From positions 62,001 through 126,000 of the forward strand of contig DASXOJ010000071.1 in the NCBI GenBank assembly GCA_036494465.1: a DNA stretch of 64,000 bases, read 5' to 3'. Under the pieces are notes generated by a model, which was given only the letters and a program-made list of their open reading frames with translations, was not told the origin of the DNA and searched no databases. The translations under genes and the position numbers were made by a program. This DNA comes from CAJCJE01 sp036494465 (GTDB lineage Bacteria; Actinomycetota; Actinomycetes; Mycobacteriales; Pseudonocardiaceae). How positions within the stretch are numbered: the stretch's first letter is position 1; each line of letters opens with the position of its first letter. Shown one piece after another: positions 56,856-64,000 of this stretch.

Positions 56856-58400
56856 GTGACTGGACGCTACGAGGAGCAGCCGCCGGGGTTCGGGGCGGGT
56901 TGGCAGACGCCCGGCGCGCAGGCGCCCGAGTCCGGTGGCGGCGCGCACCAGGCATCCGAACCGGCCGCGTCGGGTAACAACCACGACGCTCCACAGGCCG
57001 ATGATGTGGCGCAGCACGCCGAGCCGGACTACAGCACGCCGCCGGAGGACACCACCAACCCGGCCATGCAGCCCGTGCCCGACCCGCACTCGGGTTCCTT
57101 CCCGGCACAGGCCGAGTCCACGCCCACCACCTACGTCGAACCGGTCGGCTCCGGCGCGTTCCCGGCGGCCCCGCCCGCCGGCGCGCACCACGCCCCGCAG
57201 GGCAGCCAGTCCGGGCCCTACCCGGTGCAGGGCAGTCAGTCCGGTCCGTTCGCGGTACCCGCGCCGACCAGCCAGGGCACCCCGTACCCGCAGCCCATCA
57301 GCCAGGGCCAGCCCTACCCCCAGCAGGCATATCCGCAGCAGGGTAACCACGCCTTCCCGTTCGAGCAGCAGTACCCGGCGGGCGGGCCCGCGCAGCCGCC
57401 CGCGCCGATGCCCGCCGGTCCGGTGCCGCCCGGCGCCCCGTCCGGCAACCTCTCCCGCCAGACCCAGGCCGCCGTGCACGAACTGTCCTCGACGCACCTG
57501 CTCAAGCAGGCCAAGCGGCCACCGCAGACCGGCTGGCGGCGCGCCGTCTTCAAGGTCAGCGGGCACCTGGTCAACATGGGTGAGAGCCCGGCTGACGTGC
57601 GCAGGCGCGAGCTGATCGCGCGGATCAACCAGCCGCTGCGCGGCTGCTACAAGATCGCCATGCTCAGCCTCAAGGGCGGTGTCGGCAAGACCACCACCAC
57701 GACCACTCTCGGCTCGACGTTCTCGTCGCTGCGCGGCGACCGGGTCATCGCGGTGGACGCCAACCCGGACCGGGGCACGCTGAGCCAGAAGATCCCGCTG
57801 GAAACCACCGCGACCGTGCGGCACCTGCTGCGCGACGCGGGCCGGATCACCCGCTACAGCGACGTGCGCGCCTACACCTCGCAGGGCCCGAGCAGGCTGG
57901 AAGTGCTGGCCAGCGAGCAGGACCCGGCAGTGTCGGAGGCGTTCAGCGAGGACGACTACCGGCGCACCATCGACCTGCTTGAGCACTTCTACAACATCGT
58001 GCTCACCGACTGCGGCACCGGCCTGATGCACTCCGCCATGAAGGGCGTGCTGGACATCGCCGACTCGCTGGTCATCGTCTCCTCCGGTTCGGTGGACGGG
58101 GCGCGTAGCGCGTCCGCGACGCTGGACTGGCTGGACGCGCACGGCTACCACGACCTGGTGGCCCGGTCCGTCGCGGTGATCAACTCGGTGCGGCCCCGCT
58201 CCGGCGCGGTCAACCTGGACAAGCTCGCCGAGCACTTCGGCGCGCGCTGCCGCGCGGTCTGCCGCATCCCGTTCGACCCGCACCTGGAGGAAGGCGCCGA
58301 GATCGAACTGGAGCGGCTGCGCCCGGACACCCGCCTCGCCCTGCTCGAACTGGGTGCCACGGTCGCTGACGACTTCCCGAACGACAACTCGCGCCGGTAG
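56856..58400 (+). CDS. ParA/MinD-like ATPase with Pro-rich N-terminus
   Basis: 514 aa. About 230 N-terminal residues are Pro/Gln/Gly-rich and disordered. A helical linker then leads to the SIMIBI ATPase (about 265-510): Walker A LKGGVGKTTTTTTLGS (around 271-285), Walker A' VDANPDRGTLSQ, Walker B-like VLTDCGTGL. From memory this fits the Rv0530/EspI-type family associated with type VII secretion, but no ESX genes are in the window. GTG 56856 has AGGAGGA upstream (56841-56847). Partner unknown; a role in envelope protein localisation is an inference. Confidence 0.85.
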   Translation: MTGRYEEQPPGFGAGWQTPGAQAPESGGGAHQASEPAASGNNHDAPQADDVAQHAEPDYSTPPEDTTNPAMQPVPDPHSGSFPAQAESTPTTYVEPVGSGAFPAAPPAGAHHAPQGSQSGPYPVQGSQSGPFAVPAPTSQGTPYPQPISQGQPYPQQAYPQQGNHAFPFEQQYPAGGPAQPPAPMPAGPVPPGAPSGNLSRQTQAAVHELSSTHLLKQAKRPPQTGWRRAVFKVSGHLVNMGESPADVRRRELIARINQPLRGCYKIAMLSLKGGVGKTTTTTTLGSTFSSLRGDRVIAVDANPDRGTLSQKIPLETTATVRHLLRDAGRITRYSDVRAYTSQGPSRLEVLASEQDPAVSEAFSEDDYRRTIDLLEHFYNIVLTDCGTGLMHSAMKGVLDIADSLVIVSSGSVDGARSASATLDWLDAHGYHDLVARSVAVINSVRPRSGAVNLDKLAEHFGARCRAVCRIPFDPHLEEGAEIELERLRPDTRLALLELGATVADDFPNDNSRR

Positions 58401-58409
58401 CCTCCGCGC

Positions 58410-59603
58410 GTGTCCGATGGGGAGGACGGCCAGCAGGACGACCTTCGGGTCAGCACCCTGGAATGCTTCTTCGACCTGGTCTTCGTGTTCGCGGTCACCC
58501 AACTGACCTCGGTGCTGGGCCGCGAGCCGAACGGCGCAGGGCTGGCCAAGATGGCGTTGCTGCTGGCCGTGATCTGGTGGATGTACGGCGGCTACGCGTG
58601 GCTGACCAACGTGGTCGCGCCGGTCACCCCGGTCCGGCGCGTGCTGCTCGGGTTGGGCATGGCCGGTTTCCTGGTGGTCGCGCTGGCCGCGCCGACCGCG
58701 TTCGACGGTGTCGCGGGCGGCGGCCTCGCCTTCGGCATCGGGTACCTGATCGTCAACCTGGTGCACGCCGGCCTGTTCCTCACCTCACCGGCGGCCCGGC
58801 CGGGCATGACGCGCATCGCGTCGGCGAACATCGCCAACGCGGTCCTGCTGATCGTGGCCGCGCTCGTGCCAGTGCCGGTGCGGTGGGCGTTGTGGGTGCT
58901 CGTGCCGTTGCTCCAGTGGGGTGTGCCGTACCTGCGCGGGCATCGTCCGATCCCGTTGCGGTCAGCGCATTTCGTGGAACGGCACGGGCTGGTGCTGTTG
59001 ATCGCGTTCGGCGAGTCGGTCGCCGCGATCGGGATCGGCTTCGTCGACGAGCACCTGAGCCTCGGCGCGATCCTGGCCGCCGTGCTCACCCTGGGCGTGC
59101 TGCTCGCGTTGTGGTGGAGCTACTTCGGCGGCGAGGACGAACTCGCCGAGAAACGCCTGCTCGACGCGGATATCGGCACCAGGTCGATGCTGGCGCTCGG
59201 CGCGTACGGCCGCGCGTTCTACCTGCTGCTGGCCGGGATCATCGTGCTCGCGGCCGGGGTCCGCAAGGCGATCGCCGCGCCGTGGAGCCCGGGCGGTTTC
59301 GTCGAGGCGCTGGCCATCGCGGGCGGGGTTGTGGTCTACCTGATCGGCGACCTGTTGCTGCGGCGCACCCTGCGCATCGGGCCGTGGCTGCCGCGCTGCG
59401 TCGCCGCGCTTGTCGTCGCGACGACAATCGGCGTTGGCATGGCGGTGTCGATGATCGTGCAGTTGGTGACGATCGCGGTCGTGCTCGCTGTCGCCTTCAC
59501 CGCCGAAAGGTGGCTAGCCTCCCGGTATGCCCAGAGTCGAGGCGAGCGTGGTGGTGGACGTACCGTCGGCGGTGGCGTTCGCGGTGTCCCAGACAACGGG
59601 TGA
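58410..59603 (+). CDS. LtrA-family membrane protein
   Basis: 397 aa. Low-temperature-requirement A family: the N-terminal STLECFFDLVFVFAVTQLTS pattern and about ten to twelve transmembrane helices, with conserved LLIAFGESVAAIGIGF and ALWWSYFGG. The function in the family is not established. GTG 58410 follows TAGCCT by six bases and lies nine bases after the ATPase stop. The 3' end overlaps the SRPBCC gene by 77 bases in another frame, an unusually long same-strand overlap. The last 30 residues (RYAQSRGERGGGRTVGGG) look non-conserved. Confidence 0.88.
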   Translation: MSDGEDGQQDDLRVSTLECFFDLVFVFAVTQLTSVLGREPNGAGLAKMALLLAVIWWMYGGYAWLTNVVAPVTPVRRVLLGLGMAGFLVVALAAPTAFDGVAGGGLAFGIGYLIVNLVHAGLFLTSPAARPGMTRIASANIANAVLLIVAALVPVPVRWALWVLVPLLQWGVPYLRGHRPIPLRSAHFVERHGLVLLIAFGESVAAIGIGFVDEHLSLGAILAAVLTLGVLLALWWSYFGGEDELAEKRLLDADIGTRSMLALGAYGRAFYLLLAGIIVLAAGVRKAIAAPWSPGGFVEALAIAGGVVVYLIGDLLLRRTLRIGPWLPRCVAALVVATTIGVGMAVSMIVQLVTIAVVLAVAFTAERWLASRYAQSRGERGGGRTVGGGVRGVPDNG

Positions 59604-60030
59604 GCTGCGGTTGCGCTGGGATCCGTTCATCCATCGCCAGTACCTGCTGGACGGCGCGGTCAAGCCGGGCAAAGGGGTGCGGACGTTCACCCGTTCCCGG
59701 CACGGACTGCGGATGGTCAGCGAGTACGTCTCCTACGTGCCGCCACGCAACGTCGGGATGACCATGCGGGAAGGCCCGTGGTTCTTCGCCACCTTCGGCG
59801 GTGGCTGGCGGTTCGAGGCGCTGGGCGAAAGCCGGACCAGAGCGGTCTGGAAGTACAGCTTCAGCTGCCGGCCGGAGTTTCTGCGCCGGTTCGCGGAACC
59901 GCTGGGCGCGTGGCTGCTCGGCCGGGACATCCGGCGGCGCATCGCGGCGTTCGCGCGTGCCTGCGCGGATCCGGAGATCGTCGCCGCGGTCAGTCCGACC
60001 GGGGATTCTCCCCGTCGTCCGGGCGCTTGA
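59527..60030 (+). CDS. SRPBCC/START-like protein
   Basis: 167 aa. The N-terminal ASVVVDVPSAVAFAVSQTTG and VWKYSFSCRPEFLRRFAEPL outline a polyketide-cyclase/START-like cavity protein. Ligand unknown. ATG 59527 follows TAGCCT by six bases, placing a promoter inside the end of the LtrA gene. It overlaps the LtrA-family gene by 77 bases and converges with the small membrane gene with a 41-base overlap of coding ends. The frame quality over the overlap favours this gene as the conserved one. Confidence 0.82.
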   Translation: MPRVEASVVVDVPSAVAFAVSQTTGELRLRWDPFIHRQYLLDGAVKPGKGVRTFTRSRHGLRMVSEYVSYVPPRNVGMTMREGPWFFATFGGGWRFEALGESRTRAVWKYSFSCRPEFLRRFAEPLGAWLLGRDIRRRIAAFARACADPEIVAAVSPTGDSPRRPGA

Positions 60031-60181
60031 TCTGCTCGCCGAGCCTGCGCAGGAAGTCCGGGTCGTCGTCCGGCGCGACCGGGCGGCGGCGCGCCCCGAC
60101 CCCGACCCGGCTCGGGGAAAGAGCCCGCCAGATGAGCGCCGAGACGATGACCAACCCGACCATGGCGAGTACGTAGGTCAT
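59990..60181 (-). CDS. Small single-helix membrane protein
   Basis: 63 aa. An N-terminal transmembrane helix (residues about 2-20, YVLAMVGLVIVSALIWRAL), a basic patch (RRRP), then an acidic DDDPDFLRRLGEQI segment. From memory, short proteins ending in a DDDPEFL-like segment recur in actinobacteria. The C-terminal 13 codons overlap the end of the convergent SRPBCC gene, so the stop position should be treated with care. Function unknown; possibly a regulator or subunit of a membrane complex. Confidence 0.6.
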   Translation of the reverse strand: MTYVLAMVGLVIVSALIWRALSPSRVGVGARRRPVAPDDDPDFLRRLGEQIKRPDDGENPRSD

Positions 60182-60465
60182 CTCGTGGTCACCTCTCGGA
60201 TCGAGCGATCCCCTTTGCCGGCAAGACTAACTCGATCGGAGCGGGTCGGCAGAGCCCCGGAGGCGCGGCTCAGGTCGGGAGACGATGCATGCGGACCGAG
60301 GGGGTGGAACCGCCGGCATCTCCCCACCTGGGCCAAGGGGACGCCCCAGGGGCACTGCCAACCCGGCTGACGTCTTTGCCCTCGACTGACAGCCGTTATC
60401 GAATGTTGTCGTGCCGGTCGCCCGTCATGCGAATGGGTGGCCGTCGAACGGTCGAACCTGGCAAA
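60182..60465. other. 284-base gap between bldC and the small membrane gene
   Basis: No gene seen. Contains the hairpin at 60333-60351 (GGGG-ACG-CCCC with flanking CC/GG), the same layout as at 23456-23475, placed downstream of bldC on the minus strand. No obvious -10 for the small membrane gene beyond weak AT-poor matches. Confidence 0.5.
60333..60351. terminator. Hairpin CCAAGGGG-ACG-CCCCAGGG
   Basis: Second copy of the CC-AA-GGGG-loop-CCCC-AG-GG element (first at 23456-23475). It lies 115 bases downstream of the bldC stop on the minus strand. Likely transcription end or a small repeated element. Confidence 0.45.
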
Positions 60466-60696
60466 TCAGCCGCGTACCGGCTCGCTGGCCTCCGTGGTCA
60501 GCTCGGCGAGCAGGGTCTTCACTTCGGATTCGCGGAACCGGCGGTGGCCGCCGGGGGTGCGAATGGAGCCGATCCGGCCGGCCGTTGCCCAACGGGTCAC
60601 GGTCTTGGGGTCGACGCGGAACAGGGTGGCCACTTCGCCAGGGGTGAGCAGGCGCTCGCTGACCTGTTGACGGTTGTGCTGAACTGCGGCAGTCAC
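60466..60696 (-). CDS. bldC: Developmental regulator BldC
   Basis: 76 aa MerR-like single-wing DNA-binding protein. The core LLTPGEVATLFRVDPKTVTR, WATAGRIGSIRTPGGHRRFR and ESEVKTLLAEL is nearly the Streptomyces BldC sequence (from memory), which represses entry into development and polymerises head-to-tail on direct repeats. Vegetative growth genes may be its targets. GTG 60696 has GAAGGAGG six bases upstream. An 18-bp near-perfect palindrome CGTTCGGTATACCGAGCG (60822-60839) lies about 130 bases upstream, between bldC and the divergent DUF4229 gene. The excisionase-type gene at 20 kb is its paralogue. Confidence 0.93.
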   Translation of the reverse strand: MTAAVQHNRQQVSERLLTPGEVATLFRVDPKTVTRWATAGRIGSIRTPGGHRRFRESEVKTLLAELTTEASEPVRG

Positions 60697-60821
60697 TCTC
60701 GTCCTCCTTCAGGTGGGATCACAGGGTGGGATCCGGCGTTCCGGTCGCATAGTGTCATCTCGCCCTACGGGTACTCGAACGCTAGTCCGATAGTAAAGAG
60801 GGAGTAAGGGACAAAACGGGA

Positions 60822-60839
60822 CGTTCGGTATACCGAGCG
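60822..60839. promoter_or_regulatory. Near-perfect palindrome CGTTCGGTATACCGAGCG in the bldC divergent region
   Basis: The core TCGGTATACCGA (60825-60836) is perfect; one outer pair mismatches. It lies between bldC (start 60696) and the DUF4229 gene (start 60915). Candidate operator. Confidence 0.5.
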
Positions 60840-60914
60840 CGTTTGCCCGACTGCGCTACGTACTCCGCGCTTGGTGCTGCTGCCGGTGGAAAACCCAGCG
60901 CGTAGCGTGGGCTC

Positions 60915-61373
60915 GTGCACCAAAACAGCAGCCCGGCGGGGGTGGACCCCCGCGAGGGGAGCCTAGGAGAAACCGCCATTTCCGACGAGCCGACAGACCG
61001 TAAAGACTCCATGGACTCCGCGCAAGGGTCAACCCCCCATAACCCGGACGGACGCCCCGCACTACCCGAGCCGCCCGCCGACCTGAACCGGCAACTGGCC
61101 CTGTACACGCTGGCCAGGGTCGGTTTGTTCGTGGTGATCGCGGTGATCCTGATCGTCGCGCACGTGCCGCTCGTGGTCGCCCCGGTGATCGCCATCGTGG
61201 TCGCGCTGCCGCTGTCGATGCTGTTGTTCCGCGACTGGAGCCAGCGTGTTTCCGCTGGCTTGGCCACGCGCGCCGCGCAACGCAGGGCGACCAGGGACGA
61301 TCTGCGCGCCAAGCTGCGCGGCGAGTTCAGCGACGAGGACGCCGAGGCCACCGAGGGCGAGAGTAAAGACTGA
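60915..61373 (+). CDS. DUF4229 membrane protein
   Basis: 152 aa. An N-terminal polar region (1-60), then LNRQLALYTLARVGLFVVIA and two or three membrane helices (about 66-83, 88-108), then RDWSQRVSAGLATRAAQRRA and an acidic tail (SDEDAEATEGESKD). DUF4229 proteins sit beside menaquinone genes in actinobacteria, as here. GTG 60915 follows TAGCGT by six bases; ATG 61011 is in frame and would remove the polar part. Function unknown. Divergent from bldC. Confidence 0.82.
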   Translation: MHQNSSPAGVDPREGSLGETAISDEPTDRKDSMDSAQGSTPHNPDGRPALPEPPADLNRQLALYTLARVGLFVVIAVILIVAHVPLVVAPVIAIVVALPLSMLLFRDWSQRVSAGLATRAAQRRATRDDLRAKLRGEFSDEDAEATEGESKD

Positions 61374-61426
61374 GCTTGTCCGGGTCCGGCTTGCCAAGTC
61401 TTTACCCAACGAATCCGGGAGTGGCT

Positions 61427-62515
61427 GTGACCAGCGTCGATCGATGTAGCGATACGGCACGGGACTGGGTCTGCGAGGCGGTGCGGATCATCGAGGCCGA
61501 TGCCAATCGCAGCGCCGATACGCATTTGTTGCCTTTTCCGCTGCCCGGCGACTGGGGCATCGACCTTTACCTGAAGGACGAGTCCACCCATCCGACCGGT
61601 TCGCTCAAGCACAGGCTGGCCCGCTCGCTGTTCCTCTACTCGATCTGCAACGGCTGGATCACCGAGGGCACCACGGTCATCGAGGCGTCCTCCGGATCGA
61701 CCGCGGTGTCCGAGGCGTACTTCGCGCGCATGCTCGGGCTGCCGTTCATCGCGGTCATGCCCCGCTCGATCAGTAAGGAGAAGACCGCGCTGATCGAGCG
61801 GCAGGGTGGCCGCTGCCACTACGTGGACACGCCCGGCGCGATCTACTCCGAGTCGCGACGGCTGGCCGCCGAGGTCGGCGGGCACTTCATGGATCAGTTC
61901 ACGCACGCGGAGCGCGCGACCGACTGGCGGGGCAACAACAACATCGCCGAGTCGATCTTCGAGCAGATGGCGCTGGAGCCGCACCCCGAGCCGGAGTGGG
62001 TCGTGGTCGGCGCGGGCACCGGCGGCACCGGCGCGACCATCGGCCGCTACCTGCGCTACCGGCGGCTGCACACCCGGCTCGCGGTCGTCGATCCCGAGAA
62101 CTCGGTGTTCTTCGACGCCTGGCGCGACGCCGACCCGGACCGCACGCACACCTGCGGTTCGCGCATCGAGGGCATCGGCAGGCCGCGCGTTGAGCCATCA
62201 TTCGTCGGCCAGGTCATCGACCGGATGATCAAAGTGCCGGACGCCGCGTCGATCGCGGTGATCCGGGTGGTCGAGGAGGTGCTCGGCAGGCGCGTCGGCG
62301 GGTCGACCGGCACCAACCTGTGGGGCGCCTTCCAGCTGGTCGCGCAGCTGCGCGCGGCGGGCCGGCCGGGCAGCGTGGTCACGCTGCTGTGCGACGGCGG
62401 CGAGCGCTACGCGCACACCTACTACGACGACGACTGGGTGCACGCCCAGGGCCTCGACCTGGCCCCGTACCGCGCCACGGTGGACCGCTTCCTGGCCACC
62501 GGCGACTGGGCCTAG
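61427..62515 (+). CDS. PLP-dependent cysteine synthase-like protein (CysK2-type)
   Basis: 362 aa fold-type II PLP enzyme. The Schiff-base Lys61 lies in DESTHPTGSLKHRLARSL, a substrate loop SSGSTAVSEAY, and the PLP-phosphate loop GAGTGGTGATIGRY. It resembles the M. tuberculosis CysK2 group, which forms S-sulfocysteine from O-phosphoserine and thiosulfate; the exact reaction here is unproven. GTG 61427 chosen; GTG 61421 is in frame. It converges with menA so tightly that the two stops share the tetranucleotide CTAG (62512-62515). Confidence 0.88.
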   Translation: MTSVDRCSDTARDWVCEAVRIIEADANRSADTHLLPFPLPGDWGIDLYLKDESTHPTGSLKHRLARSLFLYSICNGWITEGTTVIEASSGSTAVSEAYFARMLGLPFIAVMPRSISKEKTALIERQGGRCHYVDTPGAIYSESRRLAAEVGGHFMDQFTHAERATDWRGNNNIAESIFEQMALEPHPEPEWVVVGAGTGGTGATIGRYLRYRRLHTRLAVVDPENSVFFDAWRDADPDRTHTCGSRIEGIGRPRVEPSFVGQVIDRMIKVPDAASIAVIRVVEEVLGRRVGGSTGTNLWGAFQLVAQLRAAGRPGSVVTLLCDGGERYAHTYYDDDWVHAQGLDLAPYRATVDRFLATGDWA

Positions 62516-63384
62516 CCGAACGCGAGCGCCAGCGCGGTCAGCGCGGACCACATCAGCATGGCAAGGCCGGTGTCCTTGAGCACCGGGATCAGCGCCATGC
62601 CCGTGTCCCCGCTGGTGATCACCCGGACCGGAGTCACCAGCAGCACGCCGGCCAGCACGCCGATCAGTGTCCACGGGTGCTGGAAGCCGAGCACGATGCT
62701 GACCAGCAGCGGAATCGCGACCAGTCCCAGGTAGAGCCTGCGGGTGCCGGCCTCGCCGAGCGCGACGGCCAGGGTGCGCTTGCCGGTTTCCTTGTCGGTC
62801 GGGATGTCGCGCAGGTTGTTCGCGACCAGCACGGCCGCCGAGAACGTGCCGACGCCGACCGCGCCACCGAGCCCGACCAGGGTGAACGCGCCGTACTGCA
62901 CGTACAGCGTGCCCAGCACCGCGACCAGGCCGAAGAACACGAACACGGCCACCTCGCCGAAACCGAGATAGCCGTACGGGTGCTTGCCGCCGGTGTAGAA
63001 CCAGGCGCCGAGCACGCAGGCGATGCCGACCAGCAGCAGCCACCAGTGCCCGGAGGTGACCACCAGCACGGCACCGGCGACGCCCGCCAGCCCGAAGCAG
63101 GCGAACGCGACCGCGCGCACCAGCTTGGCGGGCACGGTGCCCGAGCCGACCAGCCGCAGCGGCCCGACCCGGTGCTCGTCGGTGCCCCGGACGCCGTCGG
63201 AGTAGTCGTTGGCGAAGTTCACGCCGATGATCAGCGCCAGCGACACGATCAGCGCGAGCAGCGCCTGCCACCAGATGAAGTGATCGATCGCTGCCGCGGC
63301 GCCCGCGCCGACCAGTACCGGAGCGATCGCGTTCGGCAGGGTGCGGGGCCGGGCACCCTCCATCCACTGCGCCACTGTTGCCAT
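62512..63384 (-). CDS. menA: 1,4-dihydroxy-2-naphthoate polyprenyltransferase
   Basis: 290 aa UbiA-superfamily integral membrane enzyme. Joins an isoprenoid chain to 1,4-dihydroxy-2-naphthoate to give demethylmenaquinone. The two Asp-rich motifs are NFANDYSDGVRGTDEHR and NNLRDIPTDKETGKRTLAV, with eight or nine helices. ATG 63384 follows CAAGAT by six bases. It reads away from the menE start, with 111 bases between the genes; both are minus strand. Menaquinone is the quinone of actinobacteria and complements the cytochrome c genes. Confidence 0.96.
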   Translation of the reverse strand: MATVAQWMEGARPRTLPNAIAPVLVGAGAAAAIDHFIWWQALLALIVSLALIIGVNFANDYSDGVRGTDEHRVGPLRLVGSGTVPAKLVRAVAFACFGLAGVAGAVLVVTSGHWWLLLVGIACVLGAWFYTGGKHPYGYLGFGEVAVFVFFGLVAVLGTLYVQYGAFTLVGLGGAVGVGTFSAAVLVANNLRDIPTDKETGKRTLAVALGEAGTRRLYLGLVAIPLLVSIVLGFQHPWTLIGVLAGVLLVTPVRVITSGDTGMALIPVLKDTGLAMLMWSALTALALAFG

Positions 63385-63495
63385 GGCCCCATCTTGCCTG
63401 GCCGCGCATGCGTGCCTGCGCGAGCCCGGCGATCATCGGGCTTGGGGAGAACCCGGCGCTCTCCCGGTGGTCGTCCTCCGTGCTGGAGGGACTGA

Positions 63496-64000
63496 TCAGC
63501 CGAACAGCGTGCGCAACGCCGCCTTGTCGACCTTGCCAGGACCGCGCAGCGGCACCGCGTCCAGATAGCGGATCTGCTTGGGCACGGCGGCCCGGCCGAC
63601 CCCGGCGCGCACCGCGGCCAGCAGCGCGTCCCGGTCGGGCAGCGCCGCAGGGTCGCTCGGCACGATCGCGGCGACCACGGCCTGGCCCCAGTGCTCGTCG
63701 GGCAGGCCGAACACGCACGCCTCGGCGACCCCGGCCTGCGCCAGCAGGGCCCGTTCGACCAGCGCGGGCGCGATCTTCACGCCGCCGGTGTTGATCAGGT
63801 CGTCGGTGCGGCCGAGCACTTCGAGCCGACCCTGCTCGTCGAACCGGCCGCTGTCGCCGGTCGAGAACCACCCATCCGCGAACGCCGCCTCGGTCAGATC
63901 GGGCCTGCCCCGGTAACCGGTGGCCAGTACCCCTCCGGCGAACTCGATCCGGCCCGCCCCCGCCGCCGCCCCGGCAAGACGCAGCTCGACGCCGTCCAGG
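63496..64000 (-). CDS. menE: O-succinylbenzoate-CoA ligase, C-terminal part (cut by window edge)
   Basis: Partial: 168 codons to the right window edge, open at the start side. ANL ligase end motifs: WFSTGDSGRFDEQGRLEVLG (A7/A8), RTDDLINTGGVKIAP, and PGKVDKAALR with the catalytic Lys of A10. It would couple o-succinylbenzoate to CoA, a menaquinone step; the identity rests on the menA neighbour and on the hinge motif, because other ANL enzymes share these features. The start lies to the right, outside the window. Confidence 0.85.
   Translation of the reverse strand, partial: LDGVELRLAGAAAGAGRIEFAGGVLATGYRGRPDLTEAAFADGWFSTGDSGRFDEQGRLEVLGRTDDLINTGGVKIAPALVERALLAQAGVAEACVFGLPDEHWGQAVVAAIVPSDPAALPDRDALLAAVRAGVGRAAVPKQIRYLDAVPLRGPGKVDKAALRTLFG

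Overview
The window is a GC-rich chromosomal segment from an actinobacterium, most likely of the Pseudonocardiales (an Amycolatopsis/Saccharothrix/Kutzneria-like genus). The grounds are mycothiol synthesis (mshA), a SenX3-RegX3 pair, actinobacterial developmental regulators (a BldC orthologue, a BldN-like sigma factor with an RsbN-like partner), a 33-residue bS22 protein and many GTG starts. From memory, gene order follows the Mycobacterium tuberculosis stretch from about Rv0481c to Rv0542c closely. The pairing of the BldN-like sigma factor with rex-hemACD is instead Streptomyces-like. It reads as core chromosome with a few accessory inserts, not as an island. No tRNA, rRNA, CRISPR array or intact insertion sequence was seen.

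Layout. 0-8.5 kb: the end of a LOG-like protein, purU, a methyltransferase-like gene, DUF2505, murB, an SDR, a hydrolase, mshA, a YbjN-like gene and a DUF4349 lipoprotein. 8.5-14.5 kb: phosphoglycerate mutase, a regulator divergent from an aldo/keto reductase, senX3-regX3 and ppx. 14.5-23.3 kb: a Pro/Gln-rich membrane protein, a TIM-barrel isomerase, proline dehydrogenase, a thioesterase-like gene, proC, an excisionase-type HTH gene, bS22, an epimerase, a PlsC-type acyltransferase and a YbjQ-like gene. 23.6-27 kb, minus strand: a HAD hydrolase, the RsbN-like membrane protein and the BldN-like ECF sigma factor. 27-37.4 kb: acyl-CoA ligase, glutaredoxin-like protein, a membrane molybdopterin oxidoreductase, then rex-hemA-hemC-hemD and hemB. 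37.4-39.3 kb: four small membrane proteins. 39.3-48.5 kb: a two-component system followed by an oligopeptide ABC operon with a fused double ATPase. 48.6-50.5 kb: a decayed toxin-antitoxin pair and a P450. 50.6-56.7 kb: hemL, a phosphatase and the system II cytochrome c maturation genes. 56.9-64 kb: a ParA-like ATPase, LtrA, SRPBCC, bldC, DUF4229, a CysK2-like enzyme, menA and the start-proximal cut end of menE.

How the genes work together. The common theme is respiration and redox control: heme from glutamyl-tRNA (hemA, hemL, hemB, hemC, hemD), cytochrome c assembly (resA-like, ccdA, resB, ccsB), menaquinone (menA, menE), and the NADH-sensing repressor Rex. A near-consensus Rex operator lies on the -35 element of the rex-hem promoter. 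Developmental regulators (BldN-like, RsbN-like, BldC) are interleaved with these genes.

The most informative non-coding signals are three promoters in which a palindrome overlaps a -35 spaced exactly 17 bp from its -10 (rex; the regulator at 10468; the orphan membrane gene at 36279). Others are many leaderless starts of the form TANNNT, 6-9 bases, start codon; two fully overlapping divergent promoters at murB/DUF2505; paired actinobacterial-type DnaA boxes in a convergent intergenic gap; and a toxin gene inactivated by a single in-frame stop. No wholly new multi-gene system could be demonstrated. The best candidates for undescribed biology are the palindrome-controlled orphan membrane protein, the four-gene small membrane protein cluster, and the tandemly repeated stop/start junction at 2.2 kb.
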